A DNA stretch of 46,443 nt from Rubneribacter badeniensis (GCF_002899695.1 NZ_PPEL01000012.1:1-46443), one strand, 5' to 3'; numbered from the stretch's first letter, positions 15,841 to 24,457 are shown. Notes: generated from the letters alone by a model not told the origin. A program made the numbers and translations.

Positions 15841-15935
15841 TTTCCGTGGCGCCCCATCTCGCGGCGATGCCGATGACTCGCGTACCGAAGTACGCAACGC
15901 CCTCGCCATCCCCACGATCTGGGGCACCACGGAAA
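15841..15935 (+). other. Nested inverted repeats between J-domain and Hsp70 genes, candidate structured RNA
   Basis: Outer arms 15841-15856 (TTTCCGTGGCGCCCCA) and 15920-15935 pair over 16 positions with one non-Watson-Crick pair. Inside are GGCGA/TCGCC (15863-15867, 15903-15907) and a perfect inner hairpin GCGTAC-CGAA-GTACGC (15880-15895). Three coaxial helices in 95 nt suggest a folded leader or a small mobile repeat. Confidence 0.5.
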
Positions 15936-15960
15936 CCCCCGCTGGCGTTACGAACGACCC

Positions 15961-15990
15961 GTGACTACCTGTAACTACCCGTGACTACCT
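15961..15990 (+). repeat. Three tandem 10-bp repeats upstream of the Hsp70 gene
   Basis: GTGACTACCT, GTAACTACCC, GTGACTACCT in exact succession, 41 bp before the start codon. One-helical-turn spacing places all copies on the same face of DNA, as for cooperative protein binding. Confidence 0.6.
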
Positions 15991-16030
15991 GCGATTTTCA
16001 TCCGCAAACCCAACTCGAAAGGACACGCTC

Positions 16031-17800
16031 ATGGCAACCATCGGAATCGACCTCGGAACGACGAACAGTTGCGCGGCGTTCGTCGAAGGCGGGCGGCCGG
16101 TCATCGTCCCTAACGTGGAGGGGGAGCGCACCACGCCGAGCGTGGTGGCGTTCTCGAAGGACGGCGAGCGCCTCGTGGGCACCGTCGCCCGTCGTCAGGC
16201 GGCGATGAACCCCGACCGCACCATCGAATCGGTCAAGCGCCACATGGGCGGCGACTGGTGGGCCGACATCGATGGCAAGCTCTACTCCCCGCAGGAGCTG
16301 TCGGCGATGATCCTACGCAAGCTCCGACGCGACGCCGAGGCGTTTCTCGATCAGGAGGTCACGCAAGCCGTCATCACGGTTCCCGCGTACTTCGATGACG
16401 CGCAGCGCCAGGCCACGAAGGACGCCGGGCGCATCGCCGGCCTCGACGTGCTGCGCATCATCAACGAGCCCACGGCCGCCGCGCTCGCGTACGGGCTGGA
16501 CAACGGGGAGCCGCAGAAGGTGATGGTGTACGACCTGGGCGGCGGCACGTTCGACGTGTCCATCATCGAGATCGGCGACGACGTCATCGAGGTGCTGGCG
16601 ACGTCGGGCGACAACCACTTGGGCGGCGACGACTTCGACGAGCGCGTGATCGCGTATCTGCTCGATGCGTTCCAGCGCGAGCACGGCATCGACGTGCGGC
16701 GCGACAAGATGGCGTTGCGACGCGTGGCCGAGGCGGCGCGCGAGGCGAAAAAGGAGCTCTCGGCGCTCGAATCCACGCAGGTCAACCTTCCGTTTCTGGC
16801 GCAAGGCCCCGCGGGTCCCGCGCATCTCGAAACAACGCTCACGCGCGCCGCGTTCAACGACATGACGCGCGATTTGGTGGAGCGCACCTCGGGGCCCGTG
16901 CAGACCGCCCTCAACGACGCGGGCATCGCCGCGTCCGAGCTGGGGTGCGTGCTTCTGGTGGGCGGCTCCACGCGCATCCCCGCCGTGCAGGAGCACGTGC
17001 GTAGGCTCACGGGCAAGGAGCCGTCCGCGTCCATCAACCCGGACGAATGCGTGGCCATGGGAGCCGCTTTGCAGGCGGCCACGCTTTCCGGCGCGTCGAC
17101 GGGCTTGGTGAAAGCCGACAACAGCATCCTTCTGCTCGATGTGACGCCCCTCAGCCTGTCCGTCGAGACGGTGGGCGGCGTGGCCACGCGCCTCGTCGAG
17201 CGCAACACCACGCTGCCCGTGCATTACTCGCAGGTGTTCAGCACGGCGGCTGCGTTCCAGACGAGCGTGGAGATCCGCGTTTTGCAAGGCGAGCGGCCCT
17301 TGGCGAAGGACAACAAGGCCATCGGCACGTTCCGGCTGAAGGGCATCAAGCGCGCACCGGCCGGCGTGCCGCAGATCGAGGTGACGTTCGACATCGACGC
17401 GAACGGAATCCTCACCGTGTCGGCGAAGGACCTGGACACGGGCAAGGCGCAGTCGATCACCATTGACGATTCGGGGCGCATGTCCGACGACGAGGTGGAG
17501 CGCGCCATTCGCGATGCCGAGCAGTACGCCGCCCAAGACGGCCTGCGTCGCGACTTCATGGCCGCGCGCGACGAGGCGCAAAGCTTGCTCAGCGAAGCCG
17601 ACCGAGCGCTCGCGCAGGTGGGCAAGCAGCTGGAGAAGGACGAGAAGAAGCAGATCAAAGCCGATGCGGCTGCGTTGCGCAAGCTTGTCGGCAAGAAGCT
17701 GGACGCGCTGTCGGCTGCCGATGTGGACGAGCTGAGATCCGCGAAGGACCGGCTGGAGCGCTCGAGCGCCCGCGCCCGCACCCTGGTGTCGCGTGACTGA
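16031..17800 (+). CDS. dnaK: Hsp70 (DnaK-family) chaperone, short form
   Basis: A 589-residue ATP-driven chaperone. The nucleotide-binding domain shows [13 protein letters not shown] at the start, [13 protein letters not shown], and [17 protein letters not shown]. The linker to the substrate domain is [20 protein letters not shown]. The substrate-binding beta domain ([13 protein letters not shown]) and a helical lid follow. It ends about 45 residues earlier than a typical DnaK (about 635), lacking the disordered acidic tail. No grpE is adjacent, and the J protein upstream is not a canonical DnaJ, so it could be a second, dedicated Hsp70 rather than the housekeeping one. AAAGGA precedes the ATG. 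The symbol denotes the family. Confidence 0.9.
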   Translation: MATIGIDLGTTNSCAAFVEGGRPVIVPNVEGERTTPSVVAFSKDGERLVGTVARRQAAMNPDRTIESVKRHMGGDWWADIDGKLYSPQELSAMILRKLRRDAEAFLDQEVTQAVITVPAYFDDAQRQATKDAGRIAGLDVLRIINEPTAAALAYGLDNGEPQKVMVYDLGGGTFDVSIIEIGDDVIEVLATSGDNHLGGDDFDERVIAYLLDAFQREHGIDVRRDKMALRRVAEAAREAKKELSALESTQVNLPFLAQGPAGPAHLETTLTRAAFNDMTRDLVERTSGPVQTALNDAGIAASELGCVLLVGGSTRIPAVQEHVRRLTGKEPSASINPDECVAMGAALQAATLSGASTGLVKADNSILLLDVTPLSLSVETVGGVATRLVERNTTLPVHYSQVFSTAAAFQTSVEIRVLQGERPLAKDNKAIGTFRLKGIKRAPAGVPQIEVTFDIDANGILTVSAKDLDTGKAQSITIDDSGRMSDDEVERAIRDAEQYAAQDGLRRDFMAARDEAQSLLSEADRALAQVGKQLEKDEKKQIKADAAALRKLVGKKLDALSAADVDELRSAKDRLERSSARARTLVSRD

Positions 17801-17809
17801 CGCCTCAAG

Positions 17810-17823
17810 GCACCGCGCGGTGC
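17810..17823 (+). terminator. GC-rich palindrome after the Hsp70 gene, possible terminator
   Basis: GCACCGCGCGGTGC, a perfect 14-bp palindrome beginning 10 bases after the stop. The remaining 200 bp to the nuclease gene shows nothing else recognisable. Confidence 0.45.
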
Positions 17824-18030
17824 GCCTGCGAGCGGGCAAAGGGGCATGGGACGGGAACGCGAGCGGGTGCGCGGGCGGTTGCGGCCCTGATCGGGCGATC
17901 CGCGTGCCCGCTTGCGTTTGCAGAGGTCGCCTTCGCGTCTCATCCTGCGCAACATCATAGGTGCGTTCGCGCCGTCTGGTAAAATCGCTTTCGAGCATCT
18001 CAAGCTGCGATTTGGAGGGGAGGTTTGGCC

Positions 18031-19167
18031 GTGACTGGGAAAAACGACGGGGATCTCGCAAAGGGCGACAACCTTCAAGAGCTTTTCGACCGCTCCAAAG
18101 CGCTCGTTTCAAACGCCCGAGGCTACATCGGCCAGTTCGCCAATGCCGTGACGGTTTATACGAGCTTTGAACTGGGCCGCTACATCGTTGAACAGGAACA
18201 ACGGGGCAAAGAGCGCGCAGACTACGGAGCCCGGGTGCTTGACAGGCTTTCCGCTTATCTCACCGCGGAGTTCGGAAGGGGTTTCTCCCGCGCCACTGTC
18301 GCCAACATGCGGCAGTTCTACCTCGTCTATCGCGAGCGCGAGAGCCAGATTGTCTCATCTCCGTTGAGGCAATTGCCCGCCGAAGACTTCGCCGGAATTG
18401 TCCAAACGGGATTTAGACAATCTCCCGACACGCTCGAATCTTTCCCCTTTCGTCTCGGTTGGTCTCATTACCAAGTGCTCATGCGCATAGAAAGCAAAGC
18501 CGAGCGCGACTTTTACGAGCGCGAGGCCATCGACAACGTTTGGGATGTGAAGACTCTCAAACGCCAATACGGCTCTAGCCTCTACGAACGTCTCGCCCTC
18601 AGCCGCGACAAGAACGAGGTTATGCGCTTGGCCAACGAGGGGACGGCACCTCAAAGACCGGCCGACCTCATTAAAAGCCCCTATGTGCTCGAGTTCGCGG
18701 GTCTTGACGACAAGGCCGTCTACCACGAGACCGACCTCGAGACCGCTGTAGTTGACCATCTGCAGGATTTCCTGCTCGAGATGGGCAAGGGTTTCCTTTT
18801 CGAACGCAGGCAGAAGCGTTTCCAGTTCGATTGGCGCGACTATTACCTCGACCTCGTGCTCTACAACCGATTTCTGCGCTGCTACGTGCTCGTGGACTTC
18901 AAGGCCGACCTGCTCTCCCATGAAGATCTGGGCCAGATGCAGATGTATGTGAACTACTATGACCGCCATATGAGGCTTCCCGATGAGAATCCCACCGTGG
19001 GCATCCTGCTCTGCAAGCGCAGCGACCAGGCACTTGTGGAGTTGACGCTTCCCGAAGATGCGCACATTTACGCTGCGGAGTATCGCCTGTACCTGCCCGA
19101 TAAGAAGCTTCTGCAGACGAAACTCGCAGAATGGCTTGAAGAAGAGGGGGCCGATGATGGCGAGTGA
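18031..19167 (+). CDS. PD-(D/E)XK nuclease-like protein, DUF1016 (YhcG family)
   Basis: A 378-residue protein. The N-terminal part (about 20-180) is the all-helical DUF1016_N region (LFDRSKALVSNARGYIGQFA, LSAYLTAEFGRGFSRATVAN); the C-terminal part (about 205-370) has a PD-(D/E)XK nuclease fold pattern with Asp274 (YYLDLVLYN) and Asp289-Phe-Lys291 (VLVDFKAD), where most members have Glu-Leu-Lys. Function is not established; relatives occur beside restriction and defence genes. GTG 18031 or TTG 18025 could be the start; both follow GGAGGGGAGG. Base usage looks less GC-biased than in its neighbours, and it stands alone between dnaK and pyrE, suggesting acquisition by transfer. Confidence 0.82.
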   Translation: MTGKNDGDLAKGDNLQELFDRSKALVSNARGYIGQFANAVTVYTSFELGRYIVEQEQRGKERADYGARVLDRLSAYLTAEFGRGFSRATVANMRQFYLVYRERESQIVSSPLRQLPAEDFAGIVQTGFRQSPDTLESFPFRLGWSHYQVLMRIESKAERDFYEREAIDNVWDVKTLKRQYGSSLYERLALSRDKNEVMRLANEGTAPQRPADLIKSPYVLEFAGLDDKAVYHETDLETAVVDHLQDFLLEMGKGFLFERRQKRFQFDWRDYYLDLVLYNRFLRCYVLVDFKADLLSHEDLGQMQMYVNYYDRHMRLPDENPTVGILLCKRSDQALVELTLPEDAHIYAAEYRLYLPDKKLLQTKLAEWLEEEGADDGE

Positions 19168-19330
19168 GGCCGAAAGGTGCAACCTTAGAATCGGGGATGG
19201 CAACTGACGGACGGAGGGAGCGTCGTCGCCGCGAAGCGCAAGCCTTGACGTGCCCGAGGGGAACGGCTTCTAGTATCATGGTTGCGACAAGCGCGCCCGC
19301 CGCGCGGACGATTCGGAGAAAGGGACGGCC

Positions 19331-20011
19331 ATGGAGCAGTACAAGCAGGAGTTCATCGAGTTCATGGTGGAGAGTGAGGTGCTCAAGTTCGGCGAGTTCA
19401 CCTTGAAGAGCGGCCGCAAGTCCCCCTTCTTCATGAACGCGGGCGCCTACGTGACGGGCGACCAGCTGCACCGCCTCGGCCTCTTCTATGCGCGCGCCAT
19501 CCACGACAACTTCGGGCTGGACTTCGACGTGGTGTTCGGTCCGGCGTACAAGGGCATTCCGCTGTCGGTGATCACCGCGATGGGCATCTCCGAGTTGTAC
19601 GGTAAGCAGGTGCGGTACTGCTCCAACCGCAAAGAGGTCAAGGATCACGGCGCGGATGCGGGCAACCTGCTGGGTTCCGAGCTGCATGACGGCGATCGCG
19701 TGGTCATGGTGGAGGACGTGACGACCTCCGGGAAATCCATCGACGAGACGTACCCCATCCTGAAGGGTGCGGCCGATGTGGACATCAAGGGCCTGATCGT
19801 GTCGCTCAACCGCATGGAGGTGGGCAAGGGGGGCGTCGTGACGGCGCAGCAGGAAGTGCAGGAGAAGTACGGTTTCCCGGTGGCGTCCATCGTGTCCATG
19901 GCCGAGGTGACTGAGTGCTTGCACAACCGCGAGGTGCAGGGGCGCGTGGTCATTGACGACGCGGTGAAAGCTGCGCTCGACAAGTACTATGCGCAGTACG
20001 GCGCGAAGTGA
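19331..20011 (+). CDS. pyrE: Orotate phosphoribosyltransferase
   Basis: A 226-residue enzyme converting orotate and PRPP to OMP in pyrimidine synthesis. The PRPP loop is VVMVEDVTTSGKS (124-136), and the N-terminal LKFGEFTLKSGRKSPFFMNA is typical of PyrE. AAAGGGAC precedes the ATG. No other pyrimidine gene is nearby; the HAD hydrolase gene begins 21 bases after the stop, and the two probably share a transcript. Confidence 0.93.
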   Translation: MEQYKQEFIEFMVESEVLKFGEFTLKSGRKSPFFMNAGAYVTGDQLHRLGLFYARAIHDNFGLDFDVVFGPAYKGIPLSVITAMGISELYGKQVRYCSNRKEVKDHGADAGNLLGSELHDGDRVVMVEDVTTSGKSIDETYPILKGAADVDIKGLIVSLNRMEVGKGGVVTAQQEVQEKYGFPVASIVSMAEVTECLHNREVQGRVVIDDAVKAALDKYYAQYGAK

Positions 20012-20032
20012 CGAAGCGAAGGAGTACGAAAC

Positions 20033-20734
20033 GTGACGAGCGAACGCATCGGCGTCATCTTCGATTGCGATGGAACGCTGCTCGATTCGTCGGGCGTATG
20101 GCACGAGATGGAGGACGAGTTTTCCCGACGTGCCGGTGTGCGGCTGACGAAGGCTGACACCGACGAGTTGAACACTCTCACGGTGCCGGAATCGGGAGCA
20201 TTCTTCCATGAACGTTTTGGATTGGGAGCGAGCGCCGCCGACGTTGTGGGCATGATCGACGAGTTCGTTTTAGGGTACTATCGCGAGCGGGCTTGCGAAC
20301 GGCCGGGTGCGCTCGCGTTTGTACGAGCGCTCGCCGAGCGCGGCGTGGCGATGAGCGTGGCGTCGTCGAGCCCGCAAGCCTACCTCCAAGCTGGCCTTGA
20401 GACGGCCGGGTTCCTGCCGTATCTGGATGCCGTCGTGTCGGTGGACGACGTGGGGAAGTCGAAGCGGGAACCTGCCGTGTACGATCATGCGCGCGCCCTC
20501 ATGGGCACTCCTCTGCGCTCCACCTGGGGATTCGAGGACTCTTCCTATGCGGCGCGCACGCTGCGCGCTGCCGGCTACCGTACGATGGGCGTGTACGATA
20601 GCGACCTCGCAGGCACCTACGAAGATCTCGCCGCAATTTGCGACCGTGTGGTGCGCGGTTTCGGCGAATTGGACGCAGACGAGTTCGTCGCTTGGAGCGT
20701 TGCACCGCAGGCTTCTTCATCCTTCCCCGCCTGA
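20033..20734 (+). CDS. HAD-superfamily hydrolase (subfamily IA phosphatase)
   Basis: A 233-residue protein. Motif I is FDCDGTLLDSS with nucleophile Asp11 and acid Asp13; motif II is VASSS; the motif III lysine lies in DDVGKSKREP; motif IV is GFEDS. The helical cap after motif I fits beta-phosphoglucomutase/phosphoglycolate phosphatase-like enzymes, but the substrate cannot be assigned. The GTG start has AAGGAG eight bases upstream and lies 21 bases behind pyrE, suggesting co-transcription and perhaps a nucleotide-related substrate. Confidence 0.85.
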   Translation: MTSERIGVIFDCDGTLLDSSGVWHEMEDEFSRRAGVRLTKADTDELNTLTVPESGAFFHERFGLGASAADVVGMIDEFVLGYYRERACERPGALAFVRALAERGVAMSVASSSPQAYLQAGLETAGFLPYLDAVVSVDDVGKSKREPAVYDHARALMGTPLRSTWGFEDSSYAARTLRAAGYRTMGVYDSDLAGTYEDLAAICDRVVRGFGELDADEFVAWSVAPQASSSFPA

Positions 20735-20753
20735 TCTGCGCCGTGAGCGCGTT

Positions 20754-20793
20754 GAGGCAGGAGCGTTGCGGTACGGCGCAGCGCTCCCGCCTC
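20754..20793. terminator. Bidirectional hairpin terminator between the HAD and doc genes
   Basis: A 17-position stem (20754-20770 with 20777-20793) holding fifteen Watson-Crick pairs, one wobble and one mismatch around a 6-nt loop, between two converging genes. Confidence 0.75.
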
Positions 20794-20799
20794 CCGCTG

Positions 20800-21186
20800 T
20801 CAAAGCTGTTCGGCTATCCAGTTGGCGAGTTCGTCGCAGTCCATCGTTCCGTCTGCGACGGCCAGGATGGCTCTTTGCATGTCTTCGAGTCGCGGTTTGA
20901 ATCGAGCGCCGTTCGCTCTAAGGAAAACGGCGAGAACGGCCGCGCCGGTGCGCTTGTTGCCATCCGCAAAAGGGTGATTCTTTATGATGCCGTACGCATA
21001 GCGGGCGGCTTTCTCCGCTAACGACGGATAAAGCTCAACGCCGTCGAACGTTTGACCAGGTTGAGCGAGCGCCGAATCGAGCAATCCTTCATCGCGCAAT
21101 CCGTCGATTCCTCCGTACCTTGCGATAGATCGTTGGTGTATGGCAAGCGCGTCTTCGCGAGACACGTATCGCGTTTCCCTGCTCAT
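20800..21186 (-). CDS. doc: Doc-family toxin (Fic fold)
   Basis: A 128-residue protein with the motif HPFADGNKRT (71-80). Fic proteins have Gly where Doc has Lys in this loop; the Lys is present, so protein phosphorylation (EF-Tu in phage P1 Doc) rather than AMPylation is the likely activity. The N-terminal IHQRSIARYGGIDGLRDEGL is typical of the family. It overlaps the upstream antitoxin gene by four bases (ATGA). Confidence 0.9.
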   Translation of the reverse strand: MSRETRYVSREDALAIHQRSIARYGGIDGLRDEGLLDSALAQPGQTFDGVELYPSLAEKAARYAYGIIKNHPFADGNKRTGAAVLAVFLRANGARFKPRLEDMQRAILAVADGTMDCDELANWIAEQL

Positions 21187-21398
21187 TTCGCGAGCTCAAC
21201 AAACATATCGTCGTATTCGTCCATGAACTCTTCTGCCAGTTTTACCATACTTGCTTCCTCCTTCACCTCGTTGATCGGAATGATCTGGGCGATGGGGTGG
21301 CTGTTTTTGATGACGGTGACGCTTCCAGCCGCCCGCGCCTTTTCCATAACGCCGTTGAAATTGCGGGCGACTTCCGTCGCGGTGACGCTGATGGGCAT
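21183..21398 (-). CDS. phd: Phd/YefM-family antitoxin
   Basis: A 71-residue protein. The N-terminal DNA-binding part MPISVTATEVARNFNGVMEK and VTVIKNSHPIAQIIPI are typical of Phd/YefM; the acidic C-terminal segment EFMDEYDDMFVEL should occupy the toxin. GAGGAGG precedes the ATG at 21398. The longer open frame upstream is spurious. Antitoxin-first order and four-base overlap fit phd-doc. Confidence 0.9.
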   Translation of the reverse strand: MPISVTATEVARNFNGVMEKARAAGSVTVIKNSHPIAQIIPINEVKEEASMVKLAEEFMDEYDDMFVELAK

Positions 21399-21440
21399 CG
21401 CGTCCTCCTCGGTCCGTTGACGTGCTCGGTTTACGTGCCT

Positions 21441-21471
21441 TGTATTATACATTCTACATAAAATTATGCAA
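21441..21471 (-). promoter_or_regulatory. phd-doc promoter with overlapping operator
   Basis: On the minus strand: -35 TTGCAT (21471-21466), 16-bp spacer, -10 TATAAT (21449-21444). The near-perfect palindrome TGTATTATACA (21441-21451) covers the -10, fitting autorepression by Phd. The surrounding 100 bp is AT-rich, unlike the rest of the window. Confidence 0.7.
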
Positions 21472-21526
21472 GAATATATGCGCAATAAAATACGTAAAAT
21501 AATCTGATATAAACGAGGGAAAAAGC

Positions 21527-21536
21527 GGGGGGGGGG
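21527..21536. repeat. G10 homopolymer upstream of the proline-rich protein gene
   Basis: Ten consecutive G, 13 bases before a TTGATC -35 candidate, between phd-doc and the proline-rich protein gene. Confidence 0.6.
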
Positions 21537-21548
21537 TCGTTCTTGCGC

Positions 21549-21578
21549 TTGATCTGGGATAAAACGGAATCGTATGGT
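21549..21578 (+). promoter_or_regulatory. Candidate promoter of the proline-rich membrane protein
   Basis: TTGATC (21549-21554), 18-bp spacer, TATGGT (21573-21578), 43 bases before the start codon. Confidence 0.45.
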
Positions 21579-21620
21579 ATGCTGATGGCAGCATGAGAAG
21601 CGATGAAATAGGAGCATCCC

Positions 21621-22775
21621 ATGAGTGACAATTCCAATGTGTCGCCGGACGATTCTCGTAAGCCTGTAGAGCCTGCAGAGCCCGTGGAGCCCGTAGGTTC
21701 TGTGGAACCTGCAGAACCCGTGAAGCCCGCGGAACCTGCGGAGCCCGTGGGTCCTGCGGAACCCGCGAAACCCAAAGCACCCGCGCCGTCTCCGCAGTCG
21801 CCGACCCCGCCCCCGCCGCCTCCCGCATCGGCTCCGGTTCCCCTCGTGCAACCGGTGCCGCCTGCGCCCGGTCAATCTGCGCCGATGCCTCCTGGTGGTG
21901 GGTACGCGCCTCCGCAACCGCCCGTTTCCCCCTCCGCTTCCGGTGCGCCGGGCAGCGGAAAGGCGGTTGCGGCGCTCGTTTGCGGCATTGCGGCCATCGT
22001 TTTCTCGGGAACGGTCATCCTCGGCATCGGGCTTGGCATCGCGGCCATCGTTTTGGCATCGCAGTTCGTCAAGTCGTTCGGCAAGGACGGGAAGGCAACG
22101 GGCGGCAAGGCGTGCGGCATCGTCGGCATCGTGCTCAGCGTGCTCGCGATCGTCGCGTACTTGATGTTCGGCGCATTCGTGATGATGGTTATCGAGCACT
22201 CCGGTTCTCATGGGGCCGTGTACGGAGGCGCGACGGAGGTCGTTCCGCTTGATTCAAGCGATATCGACACCGAAGTCGAGGCGGTGCGCTCTGCTGCCGA
22301 GGGGGCGTTGGGGAAGATGGCCGGCGGGGATGCGGGCGTCGCGGCGCTCGTTGCGGAAAAGGCCGAGGGCGCGTTCGAGAGTTCAACCGGCTACACCTTG
22401 ACCGATCTGGGCATCGATCCCGCCGAGTTCTCCGCATGGTTGATGGAGGACTTGACGTTCTCGATTGGCGATAACGATGCCTACGCGCATTCGGACGGCG
22501 TCGGCTTGGCGTTCGCCACCGTCGAAGCGCGGAGCATCTACGGGGTGACGGAGGCGCTGTACGAGGAGCTTTTGGCGCTCGATGGCGACGCGGTTGCCTC
22601 CGAGGAGGAGTGGAAAGCGAAGGTGGCGGAATTGCTGCCGCAAGCCCAAAGCCAAGCTGCGGCGGAAAAATCCGAATCGTATGTCGCGCTCGACTTCACG
22701 CTCGTCAATGGCGTATGGACGGTTGACGAGGATTCTTTCGAAAATGCTCTCGACCAGGTATTCGGTCTTTGGTGA
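21621..22775 (+). CDS. Proline-rich membrane protein of unknown function
   Basis: A 384-residue protein. Residues 12-110 are a Pro/Glu/Ala-rich disordered region built on a degenerate three-residue repeat (PVEPAEP) that gives way to poly-Pro and Pro/Gly. Two transmembrane segments follow (about 115-145 and 165-195), with a short Lys/Gly loop between them, as in DUF4190-like proteins. The remaining 185 residues are an acidic soluble domain, probably outside the cell. It has no signal peptide, so the Pro-rich arm should be cytoplasmic. TAGGAGC precedes the ATG, and a UUCG hairpin terminator follows. The soluble domain is not recognised. Confidence 0.75.
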   Translation: MSDNSNVSPDDSRKPVEPAEPVEPVGSVEPAEPVKPAEPAEPVGPAEPAKPKAPAPSPQSPTPPPPPPASAPVPLVQPVPPAPGQSAPMPPGGGYAPPQPPVSPSASGAPGSGKAVAALVCGIAAIVFSGTVILGIGLGIAAIVLASQFVKSFGKDGKATGGKACGIVGIVLSVLAIVAYLMFGAFVMMVIEHSGSHGAVYGGATEVVPLDSSDIDTEVEAVRSAAEGALGKMAGGDAGVAALVAEKAEGAFESSTGYTLTDLGIDPAEFSAWLMEDLTFSIGDNDAYAHSDGVGLAFATVEARSIYGVTEALYEELLALDGDAVASEEEWKAKVAELLPQAQSQAAAEKSESYVALDFTLVNGVWTVDEDSFENALDQVFGLW

Positions 22776-22812
22776 CGCAAGCGAACGGCAGTTCGGCGCG
22801 AACATGCGAATC

Positions 22813-22834
22813 GGGGCCGCCTTCGGGCGGCCCC
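22813..22834 (+). terminator. UUCG-capped terminator after the proline-rich protein gene
   Basis: GGGGCCGCC-TTCG-GGCGGCCCC, a perfect 9-bp stem with a stable tetraloop, 38 bases after the stop codon. Confidence 0.8.
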
Positions 22835-23067
22835 GTCAGTTCCAGGGGTCCTCTTGGAATTGGGGCTCGGGTGCGGGAGGGCGGTCGGAGAAGGGGTCGT
22901 ATCCGTCGTCGTCCTCCGTTGCGGGTCGGATGAACGCGTCGCGCGCATCCGTGTCCGCATGCGTGCTCCCGCTGCGCGTGCGCGCGTTCCCGTCTGCGTC
23001 GTGCGGGCGCGCGCTCGCATGCGAAGGCAGCGGCGTCGTGACGGGCCGCACACGGTAGCGGGGCCCG

Positions 23068-24075
23068 TCAGCCATCGAGGCCGTCCCGATCGCCTTGGCC
23101 GTCCTGCTCGGCCCGCTCGGCCCTCTTGTTCTCGGCTTGCTCGCCCCGCCCCTCGACACCACCCGCTTTGGCCAGGTCGTAAGGCGTGGTTTGGTACACG
23201 TAGTAGTTCAGCCAGTTCGTGTACAGAAGCTGGGCGTGCGCGCGCCAAGTGGCGTGCGGCGTCTGCGCGGGGTCGTCGTTCGGGAAGTAGTGGCGCGGCA
23301 GCGGCATGTCGAGGCCCTTCGCGATGTCGCGCTTGTACTCGGCCATGAGCGTTTCGGCGTCGTATTCAGGGTGGCCGAACACGAAGAAGTGGCGGCTGTC
23401 GGTGCTCTTCGCGATGTAGACGCCGGCCTCGCTCGACACGGCGATGAGCTCGAGGTCGGGATGCGCCTCGATATCGGCCGCATGCACCTCGGTGTAGCGC
23501 GAGTGCGGCGCTTTGAACGTGTCGTTGAACCCGCGCACGAGCGGTGAGGACGGCTTCACCACGTCATGATCGAACACGCCGAAAATCTTCTCGGGCAGCT
23601 CGTATTTGGGAATGCCGTAGTGATAGTAGATGCCGGCTTGCGCGCCCCAGCAGATATGGAACGTGGAGTGCACGTTCGCAGCCGACCACGCCATGATGCG
23701 GGTGAGCTCATCCCAATAGTCCACGTCTTCGAAATCGAGTAGCTCCACGGGCGCTCCGGTGATGATCATGCCGTCGAAATGCTGGTCTTTGATCTCGTCG
23801 AACGTGGTATAGAACGCGTCGAGGTGCTGCTCCGAGACGTTCTTCGCCGTGTGGCTGGCTGTTTGCAGCAGGCTGACCTCGATCTGCAAGGGCGTGTTCG
23901 AAAGCTTGCGCAAGATCTGCGTCTCGGTGACGATCTTGGTGGGCATGAGGTTGAGCAGCACCAGCTTCAGCGGGCGGATGTCCTGATGGATGGCTCGGTA
24001 CTCCGTCATCACGAAGATGTTCTCACCTTCGAGGACGTCGGTGGCGGGCAGTGCGTCGGGTATCTTGATGGGCAT
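23068..24075 (-). CDS. metA: Homoserine O-acetyltransferase, MetA type
   Basis: A 335-residue enzyme. It activates homoserine for methionine synthesis. The catalytic residues fall at the standard positions: Cys142 (HICWGAQAG), His235 and Glu237 (FGHPEYD). Residue 111 is Glu (TGAPVE), which in this family selects acetyl-CoA, whereas succinyltransferases have Gly; so despite the MetA fold the product should be O-acetylhomoserine. The start at 24075 follows GGAGGTTTCCCC; an upstream in-frame ATG adds 24 unsupported residues. The last 30 residues are a charged low-complexity tail ([20 protein letters not shown]) absent from typical members. metY, using O-acetylhomoserine, is divergent. Confidence 0.93.
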   Translation of the reverse strand: MPIKIPDALPATDVLEGENIFVMTEYRAIHQDIRPLKLVLLNLMPTKIVTETQILRKLSNTPLQIEVSLLQTASHTAKNVSEQHLDAFYTTFDEIKDQHFDGMIITGAPVELLDFEDVDYWDELTRIMAWSAANVHSTFHICWGAQAGIYYHYGIPKYELPEKIFGVFDHDVVKPSSPLVRGFNDTFKAPHSRYTEVHAADIEAHPDLELIAVSSEAGVYIAKSTDSRHFFVFGHPEYDAETLMAEYKRDIAKGLDMPLPRHYFPNDDPAQTPHATWRAHAQLLYTNWLNYYVYQTTPYDLAKAGGVEGRGEQAENKRAERAEQDGQGDRDGLDG

Positions 24076-24093
24076 GGGGAAACCTCCGATAAG

Positions 24094-24108
24094 CCGCGCT
24101 AAGCGCGG
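24094..24108 (-). promoter_or_regulatory. Small hairpin just upstream of the metA ribosome-binding site
   Basis: CCGCGC-TTA-GCGCGG on the metA mRNA strand, six bases before the GGAGG. It could modulate translation; no known riboswitch pattern was recognised. Confidence 0.35.
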
Positions 24109-24457
24109 GATGGCGTTCGTGTGCAACGTGCCCATGATACCGGACAATCAGATGGCCCGCATATCTCAATAATCGATGATGCGTTATCGGCGGGGTCAAT
24201 CGACGTACGTCGAAGGGCTGTCGCTCACCGAATCGAGGGGGACAGGCTTCCGATGCGTGGCGCGGCAGGATTGATTGCGCGTCGTTTCGCCGGAACGGTG
24301 CTGCGCAACTGGGCGTGCTCGCATCGCTCGTATTCAGTCCAGTCGCGCATGATCGCGCGGAAACCGTCTGCGTACGTTTCTCGCAGATTCGATTTGCGGT
24401 CGAAGCGGAATCGCGCCGATCGCGAAGCGCCGCAAAGAAACCGGTGCCGCAGCTTTT

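Noticed and set aside
23068-24075. Homoserine O-succinyltransferase assignment for metA
   Set aside because: Residue 111 is Glu, not Gly, and the neighbouring metY uses the acetyl ester.
24076-24200. SAM riboswitch before metA
   Set aside because: Only a short 6-bp hairpin is seen; none of the conserved SAM-binding core sequences were found.
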